64,000 bases of DNA from Planococcus halocryophilus (GTDB lineage Bacteria; Bacillota; Bacilli; Bacillales_A; Planococcaceae): positions 47,450-111,449 of the forward strand of contig NZ_JAKVTG010000010.1 in the NCBI RefSeq assembly GCF_022489025.1. The letters run 5' to 3'. The notes under the pieces were generated by a model, which searched no databases, had not been told where the DNA came from, and saw only the letters and a program-made list of their open reading frames with translations. Shown piece by piece: positions 53,853-62,906 of this stretch (position 1 is its first letter; the number at the start of each line of letters is the position of its first letter). A program made the translations under genes and the position numbers.

Positions 53853-56780
53853 CTATCGTTGATCTGTCAAATGCACATAGCCATCACGTGCCCATTTCCG
53901 TTCGACTTCAATGCCTGATTGTGGCGTGCGTTTTTTATCACGCGGATTTGATTGTGGTAGCGGACGTTTCACGTGATCTTTTAATACTTCCATACGAACT
54001 TTTGTCTGCTTATAAGCTGGTGTATTTGTTCGTTGATCGACAGCAGGCCCAGTCAAGAAATTGATTGCTGTTTCTTTTTTAGTCGAGTTCATTGGCAAGA
54101 ACAGCTCGTTGTCTTTAACTCTGTCTGTTACAATGACCGGTAATTTTAATGCGCCATAAGGAGAGACTAGGCGAACTGTCGAACCGTCTTCAAGTCCGCG
54201 TTCTTTTGCAAGTTTTGGCGACACTTCAACGAAAGTCTCAGGTAATTTAGAAAGTATACCTTTTGATTTGTCGGTCATATTACCTTCATGGAAATGTTCC
54301 AATAAACGGCCATTATTAATGTGTAAATCATATTCTTGTGGAAAGACCACAGGCTCAATCCAGTCAGATAAAGCAAAACGTGCTTTTTTGTCAGGGAAGT
54401 TGAAGCCGTCTACATATAGAAGAGGTGTACTTTCTCCTTCTAAGCTACCCCATAAGAAACTGTCCCAACCTTCCATATTTGTATAATCTGCTTTTGCAAA
54501 TAAGGGAGACAGGCTTGCCATTTCAGCAAAAATTTCACTTGGGTGACTATAATTCCAACCAGCACCTAGGCGGTTGGCAATTTCTTGAACAATCCACCAA
54601 TCAGCTTTTGATTGTCCCTTTTCTGGTAGGGCTTTGTACAAACGTTGAACACGACGTTCTGTATTTGTAAACGTACCATCTTTTTCAAGTGATGGTGCAG
54701 CTGGTAAAATAACATCTGCATATTGTGCTGTACGTGAGAAGAAGATGTCTTGTACGACGAAAAAGTCCAGTTTCGATAAAACTTCATCAACATGGTTAGC
54801 ATTCGAGTCAACTAAAGCCATATCTTCGCCAACAACGTACATCGCTTTCATAATGCCTTCGTCTACAGCTTGTAGCATTTGGATGTTATCCATTCCTGGC
54901 TTGTCATCGATTTTCACGCCGTAAGCTTGCTCAAATTTTTGGCGAGCATTGTCATCGGTGATGTGTTGATATCCTGGTAACCATCCTGGTAATGAGCCCA
55001 TATCGCATGCGCCTTGAACGTTGTTGTGACCACGAAGTGGATAAGCACCCGCTCCTGGACGACGATAATTTCCTGTCGCTAGTAATAAGTTGGAGATAGC
55101 AGCAGACGTATCAGAACCACCTGTATTTTGTGTAACGCCCATGCCCCAAAGAATACACGTACCATCTGCGTCACGAATCATTTCTGCTGTACGGATAATT
55201 GTTTCTTTTGAAACACCACTTCGTTTTTCAGCATACTCTAACGTGTATTGAGCTAATACTTCTTTAAATTCGTTGAAATAATTGACGTTTTCATCTACAA
55301 ATTGCTGATCGTGCCAGCCTTGATCGATCATGTATTTCGTGACAGCCATTAACCATACTTGGTCAGTACCTTGTTTAGGTGTAATGAAAATATCAGAGCG
55401 CTCGGCCATTTCGTTTTTACGCATATCCGCTACAATCAATTTTTGTCCGTGCAATTTATGAGCACGTTTTACGCGTGTCGCTAAAACAGGGTGACCTTCT
55501 GCTGGGTTAGCCCCAACAATAATAACAAGTCCCGCACTACCAATATCTTTAATAGTTCCTGCATCTCCACCCATTCCAACAGTACGGAACAAACCGTCAG
55601 TTGCAGGGGATTGGCAGTAACGTGAACAGTTGTCGACGTTATTTGTTTCAAACACTTGGCGACTTAGTTTTTGGATAACATAATTGTCTTCGTTCGTAAT
55701 TTTTGAAGAAGAAATAACACCAATGGAATCTTTGCCGTTTTGTTCTTTTATAGCTTTGAATTTAGAAGCCACAAGGTCAAGCGCTTCTTCCCAGCTAGCT
55801 TCAACAAACTCGCCATCTTTACGGATTAAAGGAGTTGTAATGCGTTCTTCGCTGTTGACGAAATCCCACCCGAATTTGCCTTTAACACAAGTCGAAATTT
55901 GATTGGCAGGTGCTTCTGAAACGGGTTGAATTTTCAAGATTTTGCGATCTTTTGTCCACACTTCAAACGAACAACCAACACCACAGAACGTACAAACGGT
56001 TTTGGTTTTTTTCGTGCGTGTTTCACGCATCTTCGCTTCAGCATCCGAGACGGCCATAATACCGCTATAACCCGGTTCAACATCTTTTACTAAATCAATC
56101 ATTGGACTAAGGACTTGTTCTGGGATGGCAGTCATAAAGCCTGCTTCACCGAGCATTGAGGTTTCCATTAAGGCATTACATGGACAAGCGGTTACACATT
56201 GACCACAGCTAACACATGAAGAGTCATTGATTTTAGCGCCACCGTCCCAAAGAACGATCGGACGATCACGCGCCCAGTCCATCGTTAAAGTTTCGTTGAC
56301 TTGTAAGTTCTGACAAACCTCAACACATTGACCACATGCAATACATTGGTTTGGATCGTATCGGTAAAACGGATTTGTTAAATCAACTTCATCCACTGTA
56401 CATTTTGGTTCGAAAGGATATTTTTGATGTTCAACTTCCATCATGTCGACAGTGTTATGAACTTTACAGTTTCCGTTGTTATTGTCGCAAACGGTGCAAT
56501 AAAGCAAGTGATTTTCAAGAATTCGGTCCATCGCTTCAGTTTGAGCTTCTTTGGCACGTGGGGAAGTAAGTTGAACATCCATGCCAGCAACAGCTGTTGT
56601 TGAACATGAACGAACAAGTTTACCGTCGACTTCTACGATACACGTGTCACAAGTTTCGATTGGATCTAGTTCGGGCATATAACATATTTGTGGGTGAAGA
56701 ATTTTCTGTTCATTTAGCACTTGTAAAATGGTTTTGCCTTGTTCGAACTCAGTAAGGGAGCCGTTAATTTTAATCGACAT
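53853..56780 (-). CDS. yrhE: Formate dehydrogenase, catalytic subunit (molybdopterin, Fe-S)
   Basis: A 975-residue molybdoenzyme oxidising formate to CO2. Order: an N-terminal 2Fe-2S domain (CDTCIVEVDGK), His/Cys region (CTVCDNNNGNC), two 4Fe-4S ferredoxin clusters (CIACGQCVEVC and CVSCGQCVTAC), a further 4Fe-4S binding region (CTFCGVGC), then the molybdopterin domains. The Mo ligand position is Cys-389 (CSRYCQSP), so this is a cysteine, not selenocysteine, enzyme. It lacks a Tat signal and is cytoplasmic; NAD+ is a likely acceptor with a partner not seen here. The upstream leader is structured. fdhD and cofactor genes lie nearby. Confidence 0.95.
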   Translation of the reverse strand: MSIKINGSLTEFEQGKTILQVLNEQKILHPQICYMPELDPIETCDTCIVEVDGKLVRSCSTTAVAGMDVQLTSPRAKEAQTEAMDRILENHLLYCTVCDNNNGNCKVHNTVDMMEVEHQKYPFEPKCTVDEVDLTNPFYRYDPNQCIACGQCVEVCQNLQVNETLTMDWARDRPIVLWDGGAKINDSSCVSCGQCVTACPCNALMETSMLGEAGFMTAIPEQVLSPMIDLVKDVEPGYSGIMAVSDAEAKMRETRTKKTKTVCTFCGVGCSFEVWTKDRKILKIQPVSEAPANQISTCVKGKFGWDFVNSEERITTPLIRKDGEFVEASWEEALDLVASKFKAIKEQNGKDSIGVISSSKITNEDNYVIQKLSRQVFETNNVDNCSRYCQSPATDGLFRTVGMGGDAGTIKDIGSAGLVIIVGANPAEGHPVLATRVKRAHKLHGQKLIVADMRKNEMAERSDIFITPKQGTDQVWLMAVTKYMIDQGWHDQQFVDENVNYFNEFKEVLAQYTLEYAEKRSGVSKETIIRTAEMIRDADGTCILWGMGVTQNTGGSDTSAAISNLLLATGNYRRPGAGAYPLRGHNNVQGACDMGSLPGWLPGYQHITDDNARQKFEQAYGVKIDDKPGMDNIQMLQAVDEGIMKAMYVVGEDMALVDSNANHVDEVLSKLDFFVVQDIFFSRTAQYADVILPAAPSLEKDGTFTNTERRVQRLYKALPEKGQSKADWWIVQEIANRLGAGWNYSHPSEIFAEMASLSPLFAKADYTNMEGWDSFLWGSLEGESTPLLYVDGFNFPDKKARFALSDWIEPVVFPQEYDLHINNGRLLEHFHEGNMTDKSKGILSKLPETFVEVSPKLAKERGLEDGSTVRLVSPYGALKLPVIVTDRVKDNELFLPMNSTKKETAINFLTGPAVDQRTNTPAYKQTKVRMEVLKDHVKRPLPQSNPRDKKRTPQSGIEVERKWARDGYVHLTDQR

Positions 56781-56802
56781 GCAAAAACCTCCTTTTTGAT
56801 AT

Positions 56803-56855
56803 AAAAAAATCCACTATGAAAAACACACTTGACAAGTGCATCTGTTTCATAGTGG
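56803..56855 (-). promoter_or_regulatory. Terminator-like hairpin in the formate dehydrogenase leader
   Basis: On the minus strand CCACTATGAAA pairs perfectly with TTTCATAGTGG, with an inner CACTT-GTC-AAGTG hairpin, followed by a U7 tract. It lies between the promoter and the start codon, so it would stop transcription before the gene unless overcome, as in an attenuator or riboswitch. Confidence 0.7.
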
Positions 56856-57038
56856 AATAGTGTCTTAACAGGACTTGTTAAATGACCAATCCAAAATTAT
56901 TAAGTAAAGTGAAAGCGCTGTCGCAAGAACTTACGACAGTACCAACGTATGTTATTATTATAAACAGTAAAAATATCTTATACAACTAAAATATTAATTG
57001 GTCAATAAATAAATTCGTATTATGGGGAGTAGAAGTAT
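56856..57038. promoter_or_regulatory. Divergent promoter region and structured leader (fdh / DUF2294)
   Basis: The minus-strand promoter is TTGACC-17-TATAAG (56977-57005 reverse). Downstream in the leader, CTGTCG/CGACAG (56918-56923 and 56934-56939) and a short TTAACA-type stem precede the terminator-like hairpin. Total leader about 190 nt. Confidence 0.55.
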
Positions 57039-57422
57039 ATGTCTAGACAAATCCATGAATTTAACGACATCATTCGGAAATTACGTAAAAACTTATTCGG
57101 CAAAGGTCCTGAGCGAATCCACACAGTATTTGTGAACGATATGGCGATTTCAACTTTGTACGGTAACCTTAGCCCTTCCGAACAATTTATCGCAAGAACT
57201 CCCGAAGGAAAAGAAATGATTCACGCTGCACGAACGCGAATGATTCAAAGCGTTTATGCAACTGCTGCACCAGAAGGCATGGAAAAACTGGTCAATGCAA
57301 AATTTGTCCACCTGTTTTCAGATATCAAAGTGGAAGATGATATTGCTGTATCCGTTTTCCTTTTCGACAGACCTATTGACCAATCAGGACAGATGGGGGA
57401 AACAATCGATGAAACAAGATAA
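57039..57422 (+). CDS. DUF2294 family protein
   Basis: A 127-residue soluble protein with DUF2294 features (VFVNDMAISTLYGNLSPSEQ, then RTRMIQSVYA). In Bacilli such genes often neighbour formate dehydrogenase genes. Its function is unknown. It is divergent from the dehydrogenase gene and overlaps fdhD by 14 bp, so it is translationally coupled to it. Confidence 0.85.
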   Translation: MSRQIHEFNDIIRKLRKNLFGKGPERIHTVFVNDMAISTLYGNLSPSEQFIARTPEGKEMIHAARTRMIQSVYATAAPEGMEKLVNAKFVHLFSDIKVEDDIAVSVFLFDRPIDQSGQMGETIDETR

Positions 57423-58239
57423 AGTACGTAAAATTATTCGTTTTGAAAAAGGTGCTTTTACTGAAAAAGAAGATCGTGTGGTTGTTGAGCAGCCGGCCAC
57501 TATTAAAATTAATGGCAAAGAATTTATCACTATCGTGTGTTCTCCCGACAAGATGGAAGAAATGGCTATTGGTTTTTTGGTTTCCGAGCGAATCATCCCT
57601 AACTTTAAAGACATTCAAGACATTCGAGTGGATGAAAAAACAGGTACAGTGCACATCACCGCAAAAAAAGTGTATCCTTTTTTTGAGCAATTACAAAACA
57701 AGCGGTTTATTAGTTCTTGTTGCGGCATGAGTCGTCAAGGGTTTGTTTTTGCACATGACGCAATGATTGCGAAGAAAATGACAGAAGTTCGAGTAACATT
57801 AACGCCAGAAAATTGTTTTCAACTCATGACTGAGATGGGCGAGTCAGCTGAAATGTTTAAGCAAACAGGTGGTGTACATAACGCAGCACTTTGTGATGCA
57901 AATGGAATCATTGTTTCTCGTATGGATATTGGTAGACATAATGCATTAGATAAAATATACGGGTATTGCTTAATGAATGATATTGACGTTCGTGATAAAG
58001 TGATTGTCTTTAGCGGACGAATTTCTTCTGAAATTTTAATGAAAGTTGCAAAAATCGGTTGTGAAATCGTTCTCTCAAAATCTGCGCCAACGGAACTTGC
58101 ATTAACTTTAGCTGAAGACTTAGGGATTACGGCAATCGGCTTTATCCGCGGCAGTTCATTTAATCTTTATACACATCCCGAACGAATTGTAGGGGAAAAA
58201 CCGGAACTTGTTTTTGAAAAAAAATCTGGTGACAAATAA
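57409..58239 (+). CDS. fdhD: Formate dehydrogenase accessory sulfurtransferase FdhD
   Basis: A 276-residue FdhD protein, which transfers sulfur from cysteine desulfurase to the molybdenum cofactor so that formate dehydrogenase becomes active. The sulfur-carrying cysteine pair is SSCCGMSRQG (about residues 103-112); TGGVHNAAL and MDIGRHNALDKIYG are the usual conserved blocks. ATG 57409 is preceded by GGGGGAA; an earlier in-frame ATG at 57256 lies inside the DUF2294 gene and adds unrelated sequence. It follows the dehydrogenase and cofactor genes in function. Confidence 0.93.
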   Translation: MKQDKVRKIIRFEKGAFTEKEDRVVVEQPATIKINGKEFITIVCSPDKMEEMAIGFLVSERIIPNFKDIQDIRVDEKTGTVHITAKKVYPFFEQLQNKRFISSCCGMSRQGFVFAHDAMIAKKMTEVRVTLTPENCFQLMTEMGESAEMFKQTGGVHNAALCDANGIIVSRMDIGRHNALDKIYGYCLMNDIDVRDKVIVFSGRISSEILMKVAKIGCEIVLSKSAPTELALTLAEDLGITAIGFIRGSSFNLYTHPERIVGEKPELVFEKKSGDK

Positions 58240-58307
58240 AAAGAAGGGTGCTATGATTCTAATCGTCTTATTATTCACAAATTAAACACATTTAGAAACA
58301 AGATTTT

Positions 58308-58331
58308 AGCTGTAGTTTTACAGCTTTTTTT
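58308..58331 (+). terminator. fdhD terminator
   Basis: A perfect AGCTGTA/TACAGCT stem with a GTTT loop and a T7 tail. Confidence 0.9.
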
Positions 58332-58431
58332 CTTGGGGAATTAACCACTTAACTACGGAAAACTGATGATTTGTCTTCTTGAAAAATCATTTTATATAGT
58401 TAGATAAAATTTCACCAGGAGGTCAGAGAAA

Positions 58432-59715
58432 ATGAAAAAGAAACCAAAAAACAGATGGCTGATTGCATTATCTGCAGTGGGGATTCATATATCAATCGGA
58501 TCTGTTTATGCATGGAGCAATTTTACAAACCCCTTAATCGATCAATTTGGTTGGTCAACTAGCCAAGTGCAATTGACATTTAGTATTGCCATCCTGTTTT
58601 TAGGATTATCTGCCGCTTTTTTTGGTAGTTTTGTTGAAAAATACGGTCCTCGAAAAGCGGGACTTGTTGCAGCTATGTTTTTTGGTACAGGGATTATCGG
58701 ATCAGGTTTTGCTGTAAGCGCTTCCTCTTTGCCGATGCTATATCTGTTTTACGGAGCACTTGGCGGAATCGGACTTGGAATCGGTTATATTGCCCCGGTT
58801 TCAACTTTAGTAAAATGGTTTCCTGACCGTCGCGGTTTAGCAACAGGTCTTGCTATTATGGGCTTTGGATTTGCAGCTGCAATAAGCAGTCCAATTATGG
58901 AAAAGCTCATCACGACTGTAGGAGTAGAACAAACCTTTTATATTTTAGGTGCTGCATATTTAATCGTCATGTTATTGTCTTCACTTTATCTTGAGAAACC
59001 ACCAGAAGGTTGGTCTCCAGCTGGATTCGAAGAAAAACTCAATAGTGGAAAAGCAGAACGAAAAGTTGATTTGTCACAACTGACAGCAAACGAAGCGATT
59101 AAAACAAAGCGTTTTTATTATTTATGGTTCATGTTATTTATTAACGTGACATGCGGTATTGCAATTTTATCAGCTGCTAAACCAATGGCAATTGACAGTA
59201 TTGGCATGACGACAGTTCAAGCTGCGGCATTAGTTGGTGTTCTTGGAATCTTTAACGGTCTTGGTCGCCTTGGTTGGGCTACAATTTCCGATTATATCGG
59301 ACGACCAAATACGTACACCGCATTTTTTGTCATCCAAATCGCGCTGTTTGCGTTCTTACCGTTTACAACGAATGCGATATTCTTCCAAATTATGCTAGCA
59401 ATCATTTACACTTGCTACGGCGGCGGATTTGCATCAATCCCAGCGTATATTGCTGATATTTTTGGCACTAAACAGCTTGGTGCAATTCACGGATATATTT
59501 TGACAGCTTGGGCTGCAGCTGGTCTTGCAGGACCGTTATTTGCAGCTTACATGAAAGACAAAACAGGTAGTTACGAAGGAAGTCTTTTGTTCTTTGCAGG
59601 TCTATTTTTTGTAGCTCTCGTTATATCACTTGTTATTCGTCTTGATATTCGAAGACTTCGAGCGAAAAACGCAGAAACGGCAGTAACTGCTAATGCAGAA
59701 GTTGTTAGTGACTGA
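58432..59715 (+). CDS. OFA-family MFS transporter (probable formate/oxalate-type carrier)
   Basis: A 427-residue membrane protein with 12 hydrophobic segments. It belongs to the oxalate/formate antiporter (OFA) branch of the MFS: SVYAWSNFTNPL near the start and TCYGGGFASIPAYIADIFG (about 320-340). Its position between fdhD and the molybdenum-cofactor operon suggests it brings formate to, or removes product from, the dehydrogenase; direction and substrate are inferred. AGGAGGTCAG precedes the ATG. Confidence 0.88.
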   Translation: MKKKPKNRWLIALSAVGIHISIGSVYAWSNFTNPLIDQFGWSTSQVQLTFSIAILFLGLSAAFFGSFVEKYGPRKAGLVAAMFFGTGIIGSGFAVSASSLPMLYLFYGALGGIGLGIGYIAPVSTLVKWFPDRRGLATGLAIMGFGFAAAISSPIMEKLITTVGVEQTFYILGAAYLIVMLLSSLYLEKPPEGWSPAGFEEKLNSGKAERKVDLSQLTANEAIKTKRFYYLWFMLFINVTCGIAILSAAKPMAIDSIGMTTVQAAALVGVLGIFNGLGRLGWATISDYIGRPNTYTAFFVIQIALFAFLPFTTNAIFFQIMLAIIYTCYGGGFASIPAYIADIFGTKQLGAIHGYILTAWAAAGLAGPLFAAYMKDKTGSYEGSLLFFAGLFFVALVISLVIRLDIRRLRAKNAETAVTANAEVVSD

Positions 59716-59744
59716 GTTAAACTATTCAACAAATGATTTATTTG

Positions 59745-59779
59745 AAAAACCTTGAAAGCTTCAATTTCAAGGTTTTTTC
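59745..59779 (+). terminator. OFA transporter terminator
   Basis: AAAAACCTTGAAA pairs with TTTCAAGGTTTTT around a seven-base loop, T6 tail. Confidence 0.93.
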
Positions 59780-59918
59780 TTTATATTAAAAACGCTTGTT
59801 TGACATGCTCAAACACTTTGTATAAGTTTAGTACGATAAGAAACTTTCAGAAACTTAGAAAATACATAAGCAGTAAAACATATTGAGAACTTTATAAACT
59901 TAAAGGAGCTGAAGTAGA

Positions 59919-61163
59919 ATGGTCGAAAAACGGACACCGCTGCCTGTTGCAGAAGCGGTTAAAAAAGTAGTAGCACAGGCTTTTTCGATTGGTGCTGAAA
60001 CAGTAGATTTAGAAGAAAGCTACGGTCGTATTCTAGCAGAACCGATTATTGCGTCGAGTGATGTACCGCCTTTCGATCGTTCACCTTATGACGGGTTTGC
60101 TATTCGTTCAATTGATTCTGTAGGTGCAACGGGTGATAATCGGATTGCCTTTAAAGTAATTGACCATATTGGTGCAGGAGAAGTCTCGTCAAAAAAACTG
60201 CAAGCATTTGAGGCCGTTCGCATTATGACGGGAGCACAACTGCCAAAAGAGGCAGATGCTGTTGTTATGTTTGAACAAACGCAAGAAACTGGTGAAGGAA
60301 TAACCATTCGAAAGCCGTTTCTGCCTCTAGAAAACGTTTCTTTACAAGGTGAAGATCTTCGGAAAGATGAAGTAGTAATTGAAAGTGGGAGTTTTATCAA
60401 CCCAGGAACCATTGCTTTACTCGCGACTTTTGGCTATTCTCAAATTTTGGTGGCAAAACAGCCAACTGTAGGCATTCTTTCAACCGGGACAGAATTATTA
60501 GCGGTAGAAGATGATTTAGTACCGGGCAAAATACGCAATAGCAATGGACCAATGATCGTAGCTCAGTTAAAACGAATGGGATTACACTGTAAAATGTATG
60601 GCATGTCAATCGACAATTTGGACGAAAGTTACCGAGTAGTTAAAAAAGCAGCAGAAGAAACAGATTGTCTAATTACTACAGGTGGTGTATCCGTAGGAGA
60701 TTTTGATTTTCTTCCGGCTATTTACGAAAAACTTGGTGCACAAGTATTATTTAATAAAGTCGCTATGCGCCCAGGCAGTGTAACGACAGTTGCAGTGGCA
60801 AATGGTCGCTTTTTGTTCGGTTTATCAGGTAACCCATCTGCTTGTTTTACGGGCTTCGAATTGTTTGCGCGTCCAGCACTTTTAAAAATGATGGGAGCAC
60901 AAAAACTATATATGCCTCATACCAAAGCGGTGCTTGGAGAAGATTTTAAGAAAGCCAATCCGTTCACTCGTTTTATCCGGGCAATTTATGATGGGAAAAC
61001 AGTTTCGCCAGCGGGATTCAATAAATCAAATGCCGTATCTTCCATAGCACGAGGCAATGCATTAATCGTGTTGCCAGGTGGGTCGCGAGGCTATCAAATA
61101 GGCGATACTGTAGACGTTTTGCTGCTCGGTTCAGAAGAAGGCGCGGCTAGGTGGCAATTGTGA
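59919..61163 (+). CDS. moeA: Molybdopterin molybdotransferase MoeA
   Basis: A 414-residue MoeA, which inserts molybdate into adenylated molybdopterin. Typical blocks are PPFDRSPYDGFA (about 45-56), MTGAQLP, STGTELL and GGVSVGDFD (about 252-260), GLSGNPSACF (about 301-310). It heads the molybdenum-cofactor operon, behind AAAGGAGCTG, and overlaps mobB by four bases. Confidence 0.96.
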   Translation: MVEKRTPLPVAEAVKKVVAQAFSIGAETVDLEESYGRILAEPIIASSDVPPFDRSPYDGFAIRSIDSVGATGDNRIAFKVIDHIGAGEVSSKKLQAFEAVRIMTGAQLPKEADAVVMFEQTQETGEGITIRKPFLPLENVSLQGEDLRKDEVVIESGSFINPGTIALLATFGYSQILVAKQPTVGILSTGTELLAVEDDLVPGKIRNSNGPMIVAQLKRMGLHCKMYGMSIDNLDESYRVVKKAAEETDCLITTGGVSVGDFDFLPAIYEKLGAQVLFNKVAMRPGSVTTVAVANGRFLFGLSGNPSACFTGFELFARPALLKMMGAQKLYMPHTKAVLGEDFKKANPFTRFIRAIYDGKTVSPAGFNKSNAVSSIARGNALIVLPGGSRGYQIGDTVDVLLLGSEEGAARWQL

Positions 61164-61672
61164 AAGTGCTACAAATAGTTGGGTATAAAAATAGTGGCAA
61201 AACGACATTAACTTTACAGTTGCTAAAACTTGCAAAAAGTCGAGGGAAAACAATAGCTGCGATTAAGCATCACGGACATGGCGGTGCACTGGATATGCCG
61301 AGTACTAAAACTGATAGCATGCGACATTTCGAAAGAGGCGCAGATTGTTCTATTGCTTATGGTGATGGAGTTATTCAAATGCATCAGCGAAAAAAAGAGG
61401 CGACATTAGACGATTTAGTCGCACTTGCGGCTAGTGGAAGTCCGGACATAGTTTTGGTAGAAGGATTTAAAGAAGCTCATTTTGAAAAAATTGTTTTGCT
61501 CAATTCTGCAGATGATTGGACTACGCTAAAAAAATTGAAACAGATTCAATTAGTTGTTTCACCAGAAGCAGTAGAACTGGACAATGCACGTATGATTCTG
61601 CAGAATGACAGTAAGCAAATAGCGACTTGGTTTATTAACTGGATGGATGGTGACAGTCATGAAAGCATTTGA
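61160..61672 (+). CDS. mobB: Molybdopterin-guanine dinucleotide biosynthesis protein MobB
   Basis: A 170-residue P-loop GTPase (GYKNSGKTT, residues 8-16) that helps MobA make the guanine dinucleotide form of the cofactor, the form used by formate dehydrogenases. GTG 61160 is preferred over GTG 61151 because AGGTGG then lies six bases before it. It overlaps moeA (stop at 61163) and moaE. Confidence 0.93.
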   Translation: MKVLQIVGYKNSGKTTLTLQLLKLAKSRGKTIAAIKHHGHGGALDMPSTKTDSMRHFERGADCSIAYGDGVIQMHQRKKEATLDDLVALAASGSPDIVLVEGFKEAHFEKIVLLNSADDWTTLKKLKQIQLVVSPEAVELDNARMILQNDSKQIATWFINWMDGDSHESI

Positions 61673-62099
61673 AATCGTAACAACCGCGATCAATCCTCAA
61701 CTTTATGCAGATCTAGTGTTGCGGCCAGAAGCAGGAGCGGTGACGTTGTTTACAGGACATGTTCGTGAATGGACAAAAGGTGTGCGAACAATGTATTTAT
61801 CATATGAAGCTTATGTACCTATGGCTGAGAAAAAACTAGCCCAAATTGGTGAGGAAATAGAGCAACGTTGGGAAGGAACAAAAGTGGCGATAGCCCATCG
61901 GATTGGCGAACTTCAAATTAGCGATATCGCAGTGGTTATTGCGGTTTCATCTCCACATAGAAAAACTGCATACGAAGCTAATGAATATGCCATAGAGCGA
62001 ATTAAAGAAATTGTACCGATTTGGAAAAAGGAAATTTGGGAAGACGGAGAAGAGTGGATTGGAGACCAGAAGAAAAAACCGGAAGGGGGATTAATATGA
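61659..62099 (+). CDS. moaE: Molybdopterin synthase large subunit MoaE
   Basis: A 146-residue MoaE; with MoaD it adds the dithiolene sulfurs to the pyranopterin precursor. Family features are GAVTLFTGHVREWTKG (about 29-44), LSYEAYVPMAEKK, HRIGELQISD and SSPHRKTAYEA. ATG 61659 follows GGTGACA; an in-frame ATG at 61647 overlaps it. It overlaps mobB by 14 bases and moaD by four (ATGA). Confidence 0.95.
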   Translation: MKAFEIVTTAINPQLYADLVLRPEAGAVTLFTGHVREWTKGVRTMYLSYEAYVPMAEKKLAQIGEEIEQRWEGTKVAIAHRIGELQISDIAVVIAVSSPHRKTAYEANEYAIERIKEIVPIWKKEIWEDGEEWIGDQKKKPEGGLI

Positions 62100-62329
62100 T
62101 CAGCTTAGTTTATTTTGCAGGACTTAAAGACCAAACGGGTGTGTCAGAAGAACAAGTGGATATGGCAGGAAAAACGGTTGATGAATTATGGCAATGGGCG
62201 ACTGAGAAATACCCGGAATTTCTTAGTGGGGCAGCCCGTTTAGCTGTGAATGAAGAATATGCGTTACCGACAGATGTACTGGAAACTGGGGATGTTGTTG
62301 CTTTTATCCCCCCGGTAAGCGGAGGGTGA
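62096..62329 (+). CDS. moaD: Molybdopterin synthase sulfur carrier MoaD
   Basis: A 77-residue ubiquitin-like protein ending in the Gly-Gly tail (VSGG) that carries the thiocarboxylate sulfur for MoaE. ATG 62096 follows GGGGGATT; its stop (GTGA) overlaps the mobA start. A MoeB-type activator, needed to thiocarboxylate the tail, is not seen in the window. Confidence 0.93.
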   Translation: MISLVYFAGLKDQTGVSEEQVDMAGKTVDELWQWATEKYPEFLSGAARLAVNEEYALPTDVLETGDVVAFIPPVSGG

Positions 62330-62889
62330 CGTTAACTGTAGGAATTTTACTTGCAGGCGGCTTATCTCGACGGTTCGGCTCACCTAAAGCATTTGCTGAA
62401 ATAGAAGGTGAGTTTTTTTATGAATGTGCATATCGAGCATTAGCTGGAGTATGCGATCGTATTGTTGTTGTCTCAAGACCAGAACTGGTATCGCGATTTC
62501 CAGTTGATTACAATGTGATTACGGATGTTGATTGGATTAAAGGACAAGGCCCGCTAGCTGGAATTTACTCAGGTATGGCTGCCATACACGCAGAAAAATA
62601 CGTGGTGTTGCCATGTGATATGCCTTTTATTGGGCTCGCAGAAACTAAAAAACTTGTTGCTTTAGCAGATGCGTCTGCCGATATAACAGCTGTTTGGAAC
62701 GCGACTGAAAAAATTCCTTTGTTTAGCGTTTGGAATGGTCGCATAAAAAAACAGTTACAGAAAGATCTTGAAAACGGACAATTACGGGTTATGAAATTTA
62801 TGGAGAAAGTAACAACTGAATGGATTGATACATCAACTATACATGAAAATCAGCTTGTTTTTCGCAACTTAAATCACCCGGATGATTAA
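62326..62889 (+). CDS. mobA: Molybdenum cofactor guanylyltransferase MobA
   Basis: A 187-residue nucleotidyltransferase that attaches GMP to the molybdenum cofactor. It has the N-terminal [15 protein letters not shown] (about residues 9-23) and VLPCDMPFI (about 100) typical of MobA. It starts at GTG overlapping the moaD stop. It is consistent with a guanine-dinucleotide cofactor for the adjacent formate dehydrogenase. Confidence 0.93.
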   Translation: MTLTVGILLAGGLSRRFGSPKAFAEIEGEFFYECAYRALAGVCDRIVVVSRPELVSRFPVDYNVITDVDWIKGQGPLAGIYSGMAAIHAEKYVVLPCDMPFIGLAETKKLVALADASADITAVWNATEKIPLFSVWNGRIKKQLQKDLENGQLRVMKFMEKVTTEWIDTSTIHENQLVFRNLNHPDD

Positions 62890-62906
62890 AAAAAGGAGAT
62901 GGCATC

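Noticed and set aside
56803..57005. Known molybdenum-cofactor riboswitch
   Set aside because: The conserved core known to me for that RNA was not recognised; left as an unassigned structured leader.
57256..57408. Longer FdhD start at 57256
   Set aside because: The extra 51 residues lie inside the DUF2294 gene in another frame and do not match the FdhD family.
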